From: Mesorhizobium sp. M8A.F.Ca.ET.218.01.1.1
GTDB lineage: Bacteria > Pseudomonadota > Alphaproteobacteria > Rhizobiales > Rhizobiaceae
Assembly (NCBI RefSeq): GCF_004791165.1
Contig: NZ_SRUZ01000005.1
Location: forward strand, 1 to 64,000
DNA: 64,000 nucleotides
Reading direction: 5' to 3'
This document shows, piece by piece, positions 36,052 to 45,550 of the stretch (the first letter of the stretch is position 1; each line of letters starts with the position of its first letter). The notes below the pieces were generated by a model, which saw only the letters and a program-made list of their open reading frames with translations, made no database searches and had not been told where the DNA came from. The position numbers were made by a program, and so were the translations under genes.

Positions 36052-37539
36052 ATGAACCTTCCTTACAATGCCTTCCAGCTCGATCAGGATCCCTACGATG
36101 TGCGAGGTTTCCCGCACCGGCTCTATATCGGCGGACAATGGCTGCCGTCTGCCGACGGCAGGCTCATCGAGGTCACCGATCCATCCTCCGGGGCGGTGAT
36201 CGCGGCGGTTCCCGATGCGACCCTGGAGGACGCCACCGCTGCGGTCGAGGCAGCGGCCAAAGCCGCCAAGGGGTGGCGTGAGACCGCGCCACGCAAACGC
36301 TCCGAGATTCTCAGGCGCTGTTTCGAACTGATGGTCGAGCGGTCGGAGACGCTTGCCATGCTGATTTCGCTGGAGAACGGCAAGGCCCTGCGCGACGCGC
36401 GCGGCGAGGTGGCTTACGCGGCCGAATTCTTCCGCTGGAACGCCGAAGAAGCTGTTCGCATCACCGGTGAGTTTGGCACCGCTCCGTCCGGGACCAACCG
36501 GATCGTGGTCGACTACCAGCCGATCGGCATCTGCGTCCTCATCACACCTTGGAATTTCCCTGCCGCGATGGCGACACGCAAGATCGCACCGGCCCTCGCG
36601 GCGGGCTGCACGGTCATTTTGAAGCCGGCCAGCGAGACGCCGCTGACGGCCTATGCGCTGGCCGCGCTCTACAGCGAAGCCGGCGTTCCGGACGGTGTCG
36701 TGAACGTGCTGACGACGTCGACCCCAGGCCCCCTGACGTCGGCCATGCTGGCCGATCCGCGCGTCAGGAAGCTCTCCTTCACCGGTTCGACCGGGGTCGG
36801 CCGGGCCTTGCTCGCCGAGGCCGCCAAACATGTGATTTCTTGTTCCATGGAACTCGGCGGCAATGCACCCTTCATTGTCTTCGACGATGCTGATCTCGGT
36901 GCGGCCCTCGATGGCGCCATGATCGCCAAAATGCGCAATGCCGGCGAAGCCTGTACGGCCGCCAATCGCATCTACGTCCAGTCGGGCATCCACGATGCGT
37001 TCGCCGACGGCCTGTCCCGGCGCATGGCCGCGCTCAAGATCGGCGCCGGCACCAAGGCGGACACCGAATGTGGACCCATGATCACCAAGAAAGCGGTCGA
37101 CAAGATCGACCGGTTGGTCAAGGACGCGGTCAATCGGGGTGCCAAGGTGCTGTGCGGCGGCTCGGTGCTTGAGGGAGATGGTTTTTTCTATCCTCCGACC
37201 GTCTTGTCCGAAGTCTCGCCGGACGCTGACATGGCGCATGAAGAAATCTTCGGACCGGTGGCGCCCATCACCCGCTTCGAGAGCGAGGCACAGGCCATCC
37301 TCCACGCCAACGACACCGAATACGGCCTTGCCGCTTACCTCTACACCCGCGATGTGGCGCGCGGCATGCGGGTTGCTTCGGAGATCGAGGCCGGCATGAT
37401 CGGCCTCAACCGCGGCTTGATGTCGGATCCCGCCGCGCCCTTTGGCGGAGTCAAGCAGAGCGGCCTAGGACGGGAAGGGGGCCAGCACCACGGTACCTCC
37501 GAGTTCATGGAGGCCAAATACATCGCTGTAACCTTTTGA
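36052..37539 (+). CDS. Aldehyde dehydrogenase (succinate-semialdehyde dehydrogenase-like)
   Basis: NAD(P)-dependent ALDH of 495 residues. Active-site Asn in TPWNFP near 166, catalytic Glu in MELGGN near 266 and catalytic Cys in GEACTAANR near 300. The C-terminal APFGGVKQSGLGREGG is typical of the GabD-like branch. AGGAA precedes the ATG at 36052, 17 bases after the Fe-ADH stop. Together with Fe-ADH it can oxidise an alcohol to an acid through an aldehyde. Natural substrate not determined. Confidence 0.92.
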   Translation: MNLPYNAFQLDQDPYDVRGFPHRLYIGGQWLPSADGRLIEVTDPSSGAVIAAVPDATLEDATAAVEAAAKAAKGWRETAPRKRSEILRRCFELMVERSETLAMLISLENGKALRDARGEVAYAAEFFRWNAEEAVRITGEFGTAPSGTNRIVVDYQPIGICVLITPWNFPAAMATRKIAPALAAGCTVILKPASETPLTAYALAALYSEAGVPDGVVNVLTTSTPGPLTSAMLADPRVRKLSFTGSTGVGRALLAEAAKHVISCSMELGGNAPFIVFDDADLGAALDGAMIAKMRNAGEACTAANRIYVQSGIHDAFADGLSRRMAALKIGAGTKADTECGPMITKKAVDKIDRLVKDAVNRGAKVLCGGSVLEGDGFFYPPTVLSEVSPDADMAHEEIFGPVAPITRFESEAQAILHANDTEYGLAAYLYTRDVARGMRVASEIEAGMIGLNRGLMSDPAAPFGGVKQSGLGREGGQHHGTSEFMEAKYIAVTF

Positions 37540-37548
37540 GCGGACGCC

Positions 37549-38364
37549 ATGTCGAAGGATCCTTTTCGCACCCGCGACCACGTTGCCGATTTCGATGACA
37601 TCGTGGCCGATATCGTCGCCCGCAGCGCTGCGACGCGGGCTTCGCTGCCTATGCTGGCGGATGTCGCCTATGGTTCGCACGAGGCCGAGCGACTCGACCT
37701 GTTCTTTCCGGAGGGACCGCGCAAGGACCTCCCGGTGCACATCTTCATCCATGGCGGCTATTGGCGCATGTTCACCAAAAGCGATTATTCCTACGTTGCC
37801 GAAACGGTCACGAGCGCAGGGGCAATCGCGGTCGTGATCGACTATGCGCTGATGCCTGCCGTCAGGATGGCGGCAATCGTCGACCAGGTCCGGCGCGCGA
37901 GGCAATGGGTGCAGGATAATATCGCCAGCCATGGCGGCGATCCCGGTCGGCTAAGCGTCAGTGGCCATTCCGCCGGCGCGCATCTGGCGACCTTTTTGTT
38001 CAACGAGGATTCGACACATCCCCCCTCGGCGGCACTTCTGCTCGGCGGCCTGTATGATTTGAAGCCTCTTCAGCATTCCTTCCTCGAGCCTTTGATAGGC
38101 TTGACCGACGCGGAAGTTGCGGCATTTTCGCCGATAAGCAAATCCCACTCTTCGCGGACAAAAGTCAGGATGTTGGTCGGCGAGCGGGAAACACAGCCGT
38201 TTCACCTGCAAGCCAGATTGTTTGCTGATCGTCTGATAGGGCAGGACCTGAGTGTATCGATGGGCGTGCTCACGGCGCGCAACCACATGGACAGCGTACG
38301 TGATTTAGGGCTGCGCGGGACAATCGCGGGCGACTGGCTTCACCACGTCGTCGTGGCCGCATAA
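37549..38364 (+). CDS. Alpha/beta hydrolase (kynurenine formamidase/carboxylesterase-like)
   Basis: Protein of 271 residues. Oxyanion motif HGGYW near residue 67, nucleophile Ser in SGHSAG near 143 and probable catalytic His in ARNHMDSV near 246. HGGYW is the signature seen in bacterial kynurenine formamidase-like and related esterases. It starts 9 bases after the ALDH stop and so belongs to the same operon, suggesting ester, lactone or amide hydrolysis before or after the oxidation steps. Confidence 0.88.
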   Translation: MSKDPFRTRDHVADFDDIVADIVARSAATRASLPMLADVAYGSHEAERLDLFFPEGPRKDLPVHIFIHGGYWRMFTKSDYSYVAETVTSAGAIAVVIDYALMPAVRMAAIVDQVRRARQWVQDNIASHGGDPGRLSVSGHSAGAHLATFLFNEDSTHPPSAALLLGGLYDLKPLQHSFLEPLIGLTDAEVAAFSPISKSHSSRTKVRMLVGERETQPFHLQARLFADRLIGQDLSVSMGVLTARNHMDSVRDLGLRGTIAGDWLHHVVVAA

Positions 38365-38375
38365 ATTCGACACGC

Positions 38376-38398
38376 GGCCCGCGAGAACATCACGGGCC
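38376..38398. terminator. Hairpin between convergent hydrolase and O-antigen ligase genes
   Basis: GGCCCG (38376-38381) pairs with CGGGCC (38393-38398) across an 11-base loop, 11 bases after the hydrolase stop in a 51-bp convergent gap. It is a plausible shared terminator and marks the edge between the catabolic block and the polysaccharide locus. Confidence 0.4.
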
Positions 38399-38415
38399 TG
38401 CCGTCGCGGCAGCCG

Positions 38416-39699
38416 TTATGTCGTCTGACTTTCACGGATCGGCGAAACGGTTCGTCCGCAAGCCAGGTATGTGCCCGAAATCAGGAAGATCATTAGCGTT
38501 GAATCGAGAATGTCGTGGCCGACAAGGATGCCTGTTAGGCCACCAACAAGGTATACGATGACGGCGACCACTATCATGGTCGCCCCGAACCTCTCTAACG
38601 GATCGGCACTGAAGCGAAGAACCCTCGTTGCGTTCCAGATCGCGACGATGAAGATCGCCGCCAATGATAACGCGCCAACAAGTCCGGCCTGCACCAAGGC
38701 TGTCAGAAAGCCGTTGTGAAAATGGTTGAAGCCCTGGCTCACCCCAAATTGCTTTTTGAAACCCTGCTGTGAAATCGCCCGGCTGGCGGATATGCCGTGG
38801 CCGAAAAATGGCGCTTCGCGAAATGCATCCATCCCAATGTCCCAGAGCCCAACGCGTAGCCCGAGCGGAGTGGAATGATCATCCTTGGTGGCGAGGGCGT
38901 TCCAGTCATCGAACAGAAAATGAGTGCGACCTACGATGATTGGAGAGGTGATTGCCGCGGTGAGCAGGCAGCAGGCGCCCGCAATCACCAGCAACCGCCT
39001 CATATTCGATCGCGTGAATCTCTGGCGATTGATCACAAGGACGGCGACAATGGCGATCAGCAAGGCTACCCAGATCATGCGCGAGCCGGAATAGACGGTC
39101 GCTACGGCGCCGGCGAGTACGGCGACGGTGAGTGTCTTCCAGGCTTTCTCTATTCCCGACACAGCGCCCGCAAGGCACATCATCACGGCGAGGCAGGTGA
39201 CCGTCGCGAACACGATCGGATTTCCAGCCCCTCCTTCGGCTCTCAGCATCCCGATCCAGTAATATTGGACAATGGTCAGCACCAGCGCTCCGGCACATGC
39301 TGCCGCGCTGGCCCGCACAGCAATGCGTGCAAGCGTCGCCTTGTCGGTGATGCTCCAGGTCGAATAGGAGATCGGGAACACCAACAAGGTGATCAGCGGC
39401 AGGAAGTGCGTGACATCAGCCCGCAGGGTGCCGTTGACGATCGATGCCAGGACCATCGCCGCGCAATAGGCATAGATCGCAAGGGTCATGGCGAGCATCG
39501 GCCGGTCGATGTTCAAGCGGCGTCGCCTGGCGACCAGCAACACCACCGACCAGAGCGCTCCACCATGAAATACGAAGCTCACCACCGACCCGAGCACTGG
39601 CGGCGAAAAGAAGCAGATGATCGAGAAGCCACGGTTGACCTGTTCTGCCGTCAGGTGGCGCCGCAGCGATGTAAACGAGTTCAATGCCTTGCTTCGCAA
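38416..39699 (-). CDS. O-antigen ligase/polymerase-family membrane protein 1
   Basis: Integral membrane protein of 427 residues with 10-12 hydrophobic segments. The Wzy_C-type periplasmic loop holds APFFGHGISAS, then FNHFHNGFLTALVQAGLVGA near residue 325-345, the usual His-containing motif of O-antigen ligases and exopolysaccharide polymerases. The start appears to be TTG at 39699, since no in-frame ATG or GTG fits, and its Shine-Dalgarno is weak. It either polymerises repeat units or ligates glycan to an acceptor. Confidence 0.85.
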   Translation of the reverse strand: MRSKALNSFTSLRRHLTAEQVNRGFSIICFFSPPVLGSVVSFVFHGGALWSVVLLVARRRRLNIDRPMLAMTLAIYAYCAAMVLASIVNGTLRADVTHFLPLITLLVFPISYSTWSITDKATLARIAVRASAAACAGALVLTIVQYYWIGMLRAEGGAGNPIVFATVTCLAVMMCLAGAVSGIEKAWKTLTVAVLAGAVATVYSGSRMIWVALLIAIVAVLVINRQRFTRSNMRRLLVIAGACCLLTAAITSPIIVGRTHFLFDDWNALATKDDHSTPLGLRVGLWDIGMDAFREAPFFGHGISASRAISQQGFKKQFGVSQGFNHFHNGFLTALVQAGLVGALSLAAIFIVAIWNATRVLRFSADPLERFGATMIVVAVIVYLVGGLTGILVGHDILDSTLMIFLISGTYLACGRTVSPIRESQTT

Positions 39700-39720
39700 T
39701 GTTCCGGGTCGCGTGCGAAT

Positions 39721-39732
39721 CGTTCGAACGAT
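39721..39732. promoter_or_regulatory. 12-bp perfect palindrome upstream of O-antigen ligase 1
   Basis: TCGTTCGAACGA is a perfect palindrome 21 bases before the TTG start of the ligase gene, in the 161-bp gap after the asparagine-synthase gene. It is a candidate operator only; such a palindrome may also arise by chance. Nothing else is recognisable in the gap. Confidence 0.25.
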
Positions 39733-39860
39733 CCTTGCTCACCCGTGCTTCGCCCCTGTCCTCGAACCCGTATAGCTGCTTGCTCAGGTATCTGATAGTG
39801 CGGGACCGTCTCGCTCCCGATCCGGCTGCGCGAGTGAAAAAACCTGGCCCTGATGCCTGT

Positions 39861-41831
39861 TCAGGCCGCGACCGCCGATGAAGCTCCCTGGGTTCCTTCC
39901 TGCCAGGATTGGAACATCAAGACGTCCCAAAGCAGATACTGATTGTTACGGTGTCCGGAGAGGTGTTCAGACCACGCGCGCCGGATTGCATCGGCTCGAA
40001 AGAACCCGTCTTCCCGCAATCGGCGCTCGTCGAGCAGCGCCTCCGCCCATTCGCGAAGCGCGCCGCGCAGCCAGGTGTCGATGGGCACGCCGAAGCCCAT
40101 TTTCGGACGTTCGACGAGCGCTTTCGGAACATGTCGATAAAGCAGTTGCCTGAGCGGCCACTTTGTCTGGTCGCCGGCTCGCAGGATGGAAAGCGGCAGC
40201 GAAAGTGCAAAGCCTATCAGCCGGTGGTCAAGCAGCGGCACGCGGGTCTCGAGGCTGACTGCCATTGCCGCGCGATCAACCTTTACCAGGATGTCGTCCG
40301 GCAAATAGCTCATCATATCGATGTACATCATCCGCTCGACGTTGCCCGGCAGCGCTGGAAGCGCCTCCAATCCGGTCAGCATGGTGGGCGGCTCGTCCGC
40401 ATCCGGGATGATTTCGGTCGCTTCCCAGTGCGAGCAGAGGCGGCGGTAGACATCGTCCATTGTTCGCAATGAAAGAACCGATGCCGCCTTGTGGATCTTG
40501 TCGCCGACGCGCTCGCGGCGCAGGCGCTGCGGCAGAAGCGGCATGATCCCACCCGCGACATTGTTGTAGAGACCGGGCGAGGGCAGTGTCGCCAGGCTGG
40601 CCGACGCGCGGCGCAGCCCCATCGGGATGCGGGAAAGCTTGTTCCATAACGCATCGGCGAGTGCGTAGCGCGTGTAGCCGGAGAACAGCTCGTCGCCGCC
40701 ATCGCCCGACAACGCCACGGTAACGCTGCCACGCGCCAGTTTGGAGACGAGGAATGTCGGGATTTGCGAGGAGTCGGAGAAGGGCTCACAATAAATGCCG
40801 GGCAGATGGGGCACAACCTCTAGCGCGTCCCGCTCGCTGAGATAAAGTTCCGTATGGTCGGTGCCAAGGTGGCGCGCGACTTCCTTGGCATGGCCCGCCT
40901 CGTTGTAGCCGACTTCGTCAAATCCGATCGTGAAGGTCCGTACCGGTCGCGAACTGATCGACTGCATGACCGCCACGATGGCGGAAGAATCGATGCCGCC
41001 CGAGAGGAAGGCGCCGAGCGGCACGTCAGCGATCATCTGCCCTTCGAGGGCGCGGCGAAGATGACGTTCGAGTTCGTCGACCGCCTCTTCGGGGCTCCCT
41101 TGAAAAGGGTCGCGCTGGCCTTGTTCAGCGGCTTCCCTGGCGCTCCAATAGCTCTCGACATGTGGCTCACGCATCGGGTCGGAAAGGACGAGGAGATGGC
41201 CGGGTCTTAATTTCCGAATGCCTTGGTAAATGCTGTAAGGCGCGGGGATGTAATTGTGGCGCATCAGCAAAGCCAGCGCATTCCGGTCAATGTCCGGGCG
41301 CCAATCCGGCAGCGGTTGAAAGGCCTTGAGTTCCGAGGCAAACGCGAAGGCCTTGCCGATCCGGCCATAATATAACGGCTTTTCCCCCAGGCGATCACGT
41401 CCGAGAACGAGCGTTCTCTCCTTGCGGTCCCACAAGCCGAAAGCAAACATGCCGACAGCCAGTCCAAGCGCTTTGTTGGTTCCAAGCTCCTCGATTGCAG
41501 CCAGAAAGGTCTCGGTGTCGGAATGACCGCGCCATGCATGAGCGCCGAAGTCCCGATCGAGATGCGTCCGCATCTCGCCGTGATTGTAGATTTCTCCATT
41601 GAAGACGATGACATAGCGACCGCTGTGCGAAATCATCGGCTGCGCGCCGGCCGATGACAGGTCGATGATTGCCAGTCGGCGCTGACTGAGCGCGACCCCG
41701 GCCTCGGCGTCAGTCCAGATGCCGTCGCCGTCCGGTCCGCGATGCCGGATCATGTCCGCCATGCGGCGCACGCTTGAGGGGCCGCTGCTTGTCGCGGCCA
41801 CTCCACCCACAATGCCGACGATACCGCACAT
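39861..41831 (-). CDS. asnB: Asparagine synthase (glutamine-hydrolysing) family amidotransferase
   Basis: Protein of 656 residues. It starts MCGIVGIVGG, giving the catalytic Cys2 of the class II glutaminase domain. The C-terminal synthetase domain has the PP-loop LSGGIDSS near residue 276. The length is typical of AsnB enzymes found in polysaccharide clusters. Such copies often amidate a sugar carboxyl group, as reported for O-antigen uronic acids (WbpS/WbtH-type), rather than making asparagine. A TviB-type dehydrogenase two genes upstream supports that reading, which is inference. Confidence 0.9.
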   Translation of the reverse strand: MCGIVGIVGGVAATSSGPSSVRRMADMIRHRGPDGDGIWTDAEAGVALSQRRLAIIDLSSAGAQPMISHSGRYVIVFNGEIYNHGEMRTHLDRDFGAHAWRGHSDTETFLAAIEELGTNKALGLAVGMFAFGLWDRKERTLVLGRDRLGEKPLYYGRIGKAFAFASELKAFQPLPDWRPDIDRNALALLMRHNYIPAPYSIYQGIRKLRPGHLLVLSDPMREPHVESYWSAREAAEQGQRDPFQGSPEEAVDELERHLRRALEGQMIADVPLGAFLSGGIDSSAIVAVMQSISSRPVRTFTIGFDEVGYNEAGHAKEVARHLGTDHTELYLSERDALEVVPHLPGIYCEPFSDSSQIPTFLVSKLARGSVTVALSGDGGDELFSGYTRYALADALWNKLSRIPMGLRRASASLATLPSPGLYNNVAGGIMPLLPQRLRRERVGDKIHKAASVLSLRTMDDVYRRLCSHWEATEIIPDADEPPTMLTGLEALPALPGNVERMMYIDMMSYLPDDILVKVDRAAMAVSLETRVPLLDHRLIGFALSLPLSILRAGDQTKWPLRQLLYRHVPKALVERPKMGFGVPIDTWLRGALREWAEALLDERRLREDGFFRADAIRRAWSEHLSGHRNNQYLLWDVLMFQSWQEGTQGASSAVAA

Positions 41832-41906
41832 CCGGCGTTACTCTCCACAATGACCAGGCTCGGTTCTTTCTCTCTCTGCCGCGAAATCAGAGGAGGAAAC
41901 CAGCGG

Positions 41907-42701
41907 CTATAAATCCATTCGCTCGAAACACCATTCACCACAGCCGGTGCCGAAGAGGCCAATTCCAGGCACTGCATTGAAGCGCCGCTTCGTGCGAAAC
42001 CCAAGTTTTTCGACTGACGTCTCCAACTCTTCGGCCGAGGTGGATTGATAGGGATAGCCGCCTAGCCAGTCGTCGACATCCGCCAGGAATTCCATGCCTC
42101 GGCGCGCGCGATAGTTCTTTACAAACGAGATCGTGTCCCGATGGCGCAGCGTTCTCGCCGACATGTAGGCCGAGACAAACAGCGCTTTGACCGGAGGCCG
42201 CAGCCAGCGATGAGAGGAGTAGAGCCTTTTTTCGACCGTCCACAGTCCGCAAAGTGGCGTTTTCAGGTAGATCGCAATGCCAAATCTTCCGCCGTGACCA
42301 ACGAGGCCGGCTGCGTTGCTGATCGCCGCCCACATGTCGCCCGTGTGATGCAGGACGCCCCACGAGTAGACGACATCGAACGTCCCGGTCGGAAGCGACG
42401 CCCTGTCGAGGATATCGGCACGCTCCACGCTCCATTCGGCTTCCGGCGCGAAGCGAGAAAGCACGGCCTTGGTCGTTTCGACACAACCCGGATCATAGTC
42501 AACGGCGTGAACCTTCGCTGCCCCCAGCCGAAGAGCGGCCGCTGAATGCAGGCCCGATCCGCAGCCCATGTCGAGAAATGTCTTCCCCTCCAGATCGCCC
42601 ACCAGGCGGCGAAGATCCTCGCAAGCCCGATCCAGATGCTCGTCCTCGAAGCGCGCGGCAAGCTCGGACCAGTTGCGGCCGAAATCATAACGCGCGTTCA
42701 T
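41907..42701 (-). CDS. Class I SAM-dependent methyltransferase 1
   Basis: Protein of 264 residues starting MNARYDFGRNW. SAM motif I FLDMGCGSGLHS near 42-53, then VVYSWGVLHHTG near 110-121. A family-specific C-terminal motif RGM-x4-D-x2-DWLGG-x-P lies near 205. GGGAAG sits 6 bases before the ATG at 42701. It is clearly paralogous to the methyltransferase at 45.5 kb. Its likely role is O-methylation of a sugar, lipid carrier or glycan terminus in this locus. Confidence 0.88.
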   Translation of the reverse strand: MNARYDFGRNWSELAARFEDEHLDRACEDLRRLVGDLEGKTFLDMGCGSGLHSAAALRLGAAKVHAVDYDPGCVETTKAVLSRFAPEAEWSVERADILDRASLPTGTFDVVYSWGVLHHTGDMWAAISNAAGLVGHGGRFGIAIYLKTPLCGLWTVEKRLYSSHRWLRPPVKALFVSAYMSARTLRHRDTISFVKNYRARRGMEFLADVDDWLGGYPYQSTSAEELETSVEKLGFRTKRRFNAVPGIGLFGTGCGEWCFERMDL

Positions 42702-42900
42702 AAGCTTCCCACCGTCGCCCTTTCCGAATGACCGAAGCCTTAGCTGATGCCAGATAGAAGTCCCGAAACGAATGCGTTCAGCCTGTCGAGCCACGCCCGC
42801 CTCTTGTGGAGATGGAATCCTCTAAGACCGGCTGCGTCGGTGGTCAGAATCGGCCTGCTTAACCTCACGGTAGATCCCAGTGTTGAATTCAGGCCGAGCC

Positions 42901-44181
42901 TTACAGACTCCAATACTTTAAATTGTCAGGGATTTCATTCGGCTTGATGGCAGACTTGATGTCGAACAGCGTCCCGCCCTGCTTGATCATTTGAAAAAGA
43001 CGCGCTCTCTCACTGGTGAGATAGACGTTGTGCGGTACCGCCAAGACAAGCGCCTGCAAATCGCTTATCTCATCGAGCGGCAGGATCGTTTCGCCGTGAT
43101 CGCGTCGAGCGGATTCGGCGTCGGCAAGGGGATCGTGAAGCTTGGGCACGATGCCGAACTGTCTCAGTTCCTTGACCATGTCGAACACACGGCTGTTGCG
43201 CAAATCCGGAACGTCCTCCTTGAAGGTCAGTCCGAGAATGCCGACGGAAGCTCCTTTGACTGATATGTCCGAGCGGATCAACTGTTTGACGACTTGCTGG
43301 GCAACGAAGGCTCCCATGCCGTCGTTGATGCGGCGTCCGGCGAGGATAATCTGCGGATGGTAGCCTTCGGCCTCCGCCTTGGCAGTCAGATAATACGGAT
43401 CGACGCTGATGCAGTGACCGCCGACGAAGCCCGGCTTGAAGGGGAGGAAGTTCCATTTTGTCGATGCGGCATCAATGACATCCTGCGTGCGGATCTCAAG
43501 CCGTTCAAAGATCATTGCCAGTTCATTCATCAGCGCGATGTTGAGGTCGCGCTGTGTGTTCTCGATGACCTTCGCCGCTTCGGCCACCTTGATCGACGGC
43601 GCGCGGTAGACGCCGGCATCGATGATGCTCCCATAGACGCTGGCTACGCGCTCCAGCGTCTCTGCGTTCTCACCGGAGACGACTTTGATGATCCGCCGCA
43701 GCGAGTGTTCCCGATCGCCTGGGTTCGCCCTTTCAGGCGAATAGCCGAGCGCGAAGTCATGAGGATGCCGCAGGCCGGATATATGCTCGATGATCGGCCC
43801 GCAAAATTCCTCGGTCACGCCTGGATAGACCGTCGATTCGAAAACGACGACGGCGCCTTTGCTCACCGCTTCACCGACAAGCTCCGATGCCAGTTTCAAA
43901 GGCGAAAGATCGGGAGCACGGTTGATGTCGATAGGCGTTGGCACGGCAACGATGAAGAAAGTCGCGCCTTTCAACATCTCTCGGTCGGTCGTAAGCGCGA
44001 TCGAGGATTCCTTGATCGCCGCCGTGTCGACCTCTCCGGTGCGATCGACGCCGCGACGCAATTCCTCAATCCGGCTTTCGCTTATATCGAAAGCAATGGT
44101 GCCCGGGAAAACCTTCCCAAACGCGACGGCTACCGGCAGGCCGACATATCCCAGACCGATAACGGCGATGCGTTCGGACAT
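42901..44181 (-). CDS. tviB: Nucleotide sugar dehydrogenase (TviB/WbpO-like UDP-HexNAc 6-dehydrogenase)
   Basis: Protein of 426 residues, the length of Vi-antigen TviB. NAD-binding GLGYVGLPVAVAFG near residue 8, middle-domain EVIENTQRD-like motif AAKVIENTQRDLNIALMNE near 215, and catalytic Cys in GGHCISVDPYYL near 262. It oxidises C6 of a UDP-sugar to a carboxylate using 2 NAD+. The TviB/WbpO branch usually acts on UDP-GlcNAc or UDP-GalNAc; exact specificity is inferred. AGGA precedes the ATG at 44181. It is divergent from the first glycosyltransferase gene. Confidence 0.88.
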   Translation of the reverse strand: MSERIAVIGLGYVGLPVAVAFGKVFPGTIAFDISESRIEELRRGVDRTGEVDTAAIKESSIALTTDREMLKGATFFIVAVPTPIDINRAPDLSPLKLASELVGEAVSKGAVVVFESTVYPGVTEEFCGPIIEHISGLRHPHDFALGYSPERANPGDREHSLRRIIKVVSGENAETLERVASVYGSIIDAGVYRAPSIKVAEAAKVIENTQRDLNIALMNELAMIFERLEIRTQDVIDAASTKWNFLPFKPGFVGGHCISVDPYYLTAKAEAEGYHPQIILAGRRINDGMGAFVAQQVVKQLIRSDISVKGASVGILGLTFKEDVPDLRNSRVFDMVKELRQFGIVPKLHDPLADAESARRDHGETILPLDEISDLQALVLAVPHNVYLTSERARLFQMIKQGGTLFDIKSAIKPNEIPDNLKYWSL

Positions 44182-44419
44182 CGGCGGAGTTCCTAAGTCA
44201 CTTATGTCCAGCGCTTGTATGGCAGGCTGCACGCCAATTCAACGATGTGTAGTTGCGAAGTGGGAACTCTCCACTCAAAATAGCGCCTGATCGATGCGCG
44301 TGCCGCCATCGTCTCGTGGCGCTCGATGTTGTGGATAAGATGCGGCAGGATTGGGTTTCGAGCCTCAAGACCCTACAAGAGCCGAATGGTCTGGACCAGT
44401 CAGCCAAGAACCTGAATGC

Positions 44420-45550
44420 ATGGATCGCATCGTTGTTGTCGTAAGCGAACCAAGATCCCTTGCAACCACGCGGGGACATCTTCTGCTTGCGCTGCGCGCC
44501 GCCGGATACGAAGTACATGCCCTGGCGCCAGTCGATGCCATGACCGTTCGTTGGCTGACCGAGAACGGCATCCGTTTTCATCCATTGCCCATGGAGCGTG
44601 CGGCTATTGCGCCATTCGGCGATACGCTTTTGGCTTTTCGTCTTTGCAGGAAGCTACGAGAGCTCAAACCCCAGGCCGTGCTGACCTGTGCGATCAAGCC
44701 GATCGTCTATGGCATACCCGCGGCGCTGATTGCGGGGGTACCGCGCCGGCACGCGCTTGTCACGGGCCTCGGCTATGCGTTCACGGACCGTCACAAATCT
44801 CTACGGTGGAGGATGGTCAATGCGGTGGCCCGGCTTCTTTATGCCGCGAGCCTGCGTGTTGCCACCACGGCCACCTTCCAGAACGACGATGACCGCAATG
44901 ACTTCGGTCGTCTGGGACTGCTCGGACGTACACCAGCCAATGTAGCCAACGGTTCAGGGGTAGATCTCGATCGATTCAAGGTTGCGCCATTACCAGAGAA
45001 GCCGCGATTTCTTATGATCGCACGCCTGCTTCGCGACAAAGGCCTCGGCGAATATCTGGGTGCGGCAAGGCTGGTTAAGGCAATTCGACCTGAAGCCCGT
45101 TTCGACCTGGTCGGCGATACGGATCCAAATCCCGCGGGATTTCCGGTATCGGAAGTTGAGGCAGCGGTCGCGGACGGAACCATCCGCTATCACGGGCCTG
45201 TGGAAGACGTCCGCGGGGTGATCGCCGATTCGCGTATCTTCGTGCTTCCATCCTACCGCGAGGGTACGTCGCGATCTGTCCTGGAGGCGATGGCAATGGG
45301 GCGCCCGGTGATCACGACAGATGCGCCGGGTTGTCGCGCGCCGATCGTTCCCGGCGTGAGCGGCCTGCTGGTGCCGGTCGGCGCCGCGCCCCGCTTGGCG
45401 GAAGCCATGATCCGCTTGATCGACAACCCAGGTGAAGCCGAATGCATGGGCAAAAACAGTCGATCGATCGCGGAAGAGCGCTATGATATTCGGAAAGTTA
45501 CCGCTCATATGATGGAAATCATCGAAGCCCGGCACCGAGCCACAGAATGA
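44420..45550 (+). CDS. Glycosyltransferase family 4 protein 1
   Basis: GT-B-fold retaining glycosyltransferase of 376 residues starting MDRIVVVVSEPRSLATTRGH. It carries the GT4 E-x7-E motif in EGTSRSVLEAMAMGRPVITT near residue 285, which binds the nucleotide sugar. The start has only a weak Shine-Dalgarno; longer in-frame sequence does not look coding. Cytosolic, probably membrane-associated, adding a sugar to the lipid-linked unit. Its stop overlaps the next start by 4 bases. Confidence 0.88.
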   Translation: MDRIVVVVSEPRSLATTRGHLLLALRAAGYEVHALAPVDAMTVRWLTENGIRFHPLPMERAAIAPFGDTLLAFRLCRKLRELKPQAVLTCAIKPIVYGIPAALIAGVPRRHALVTGLGYAFTDRHKSLRWRMVNAVARLLYAASLRVATTATFQNDDDRNDFGRLGLLGRTPANVANGSGVDLDRFKVAPLPEKPRFLMIARLLRDKGLGEYLGAARLVKAIRPEARFDLVGDTDPNPAGFPVSEVEAAVADGTIRYHGPVEDVRGVIADSRIFVLPSYREGTSRSVLEAMAMGRPVITTDAPGCRAPIVPGVSGLLVPVGAAPRLAEAMIRLIDNPGEAECMGKNSRSIAEERYDIRKVTAHMMEIIEARHRATE

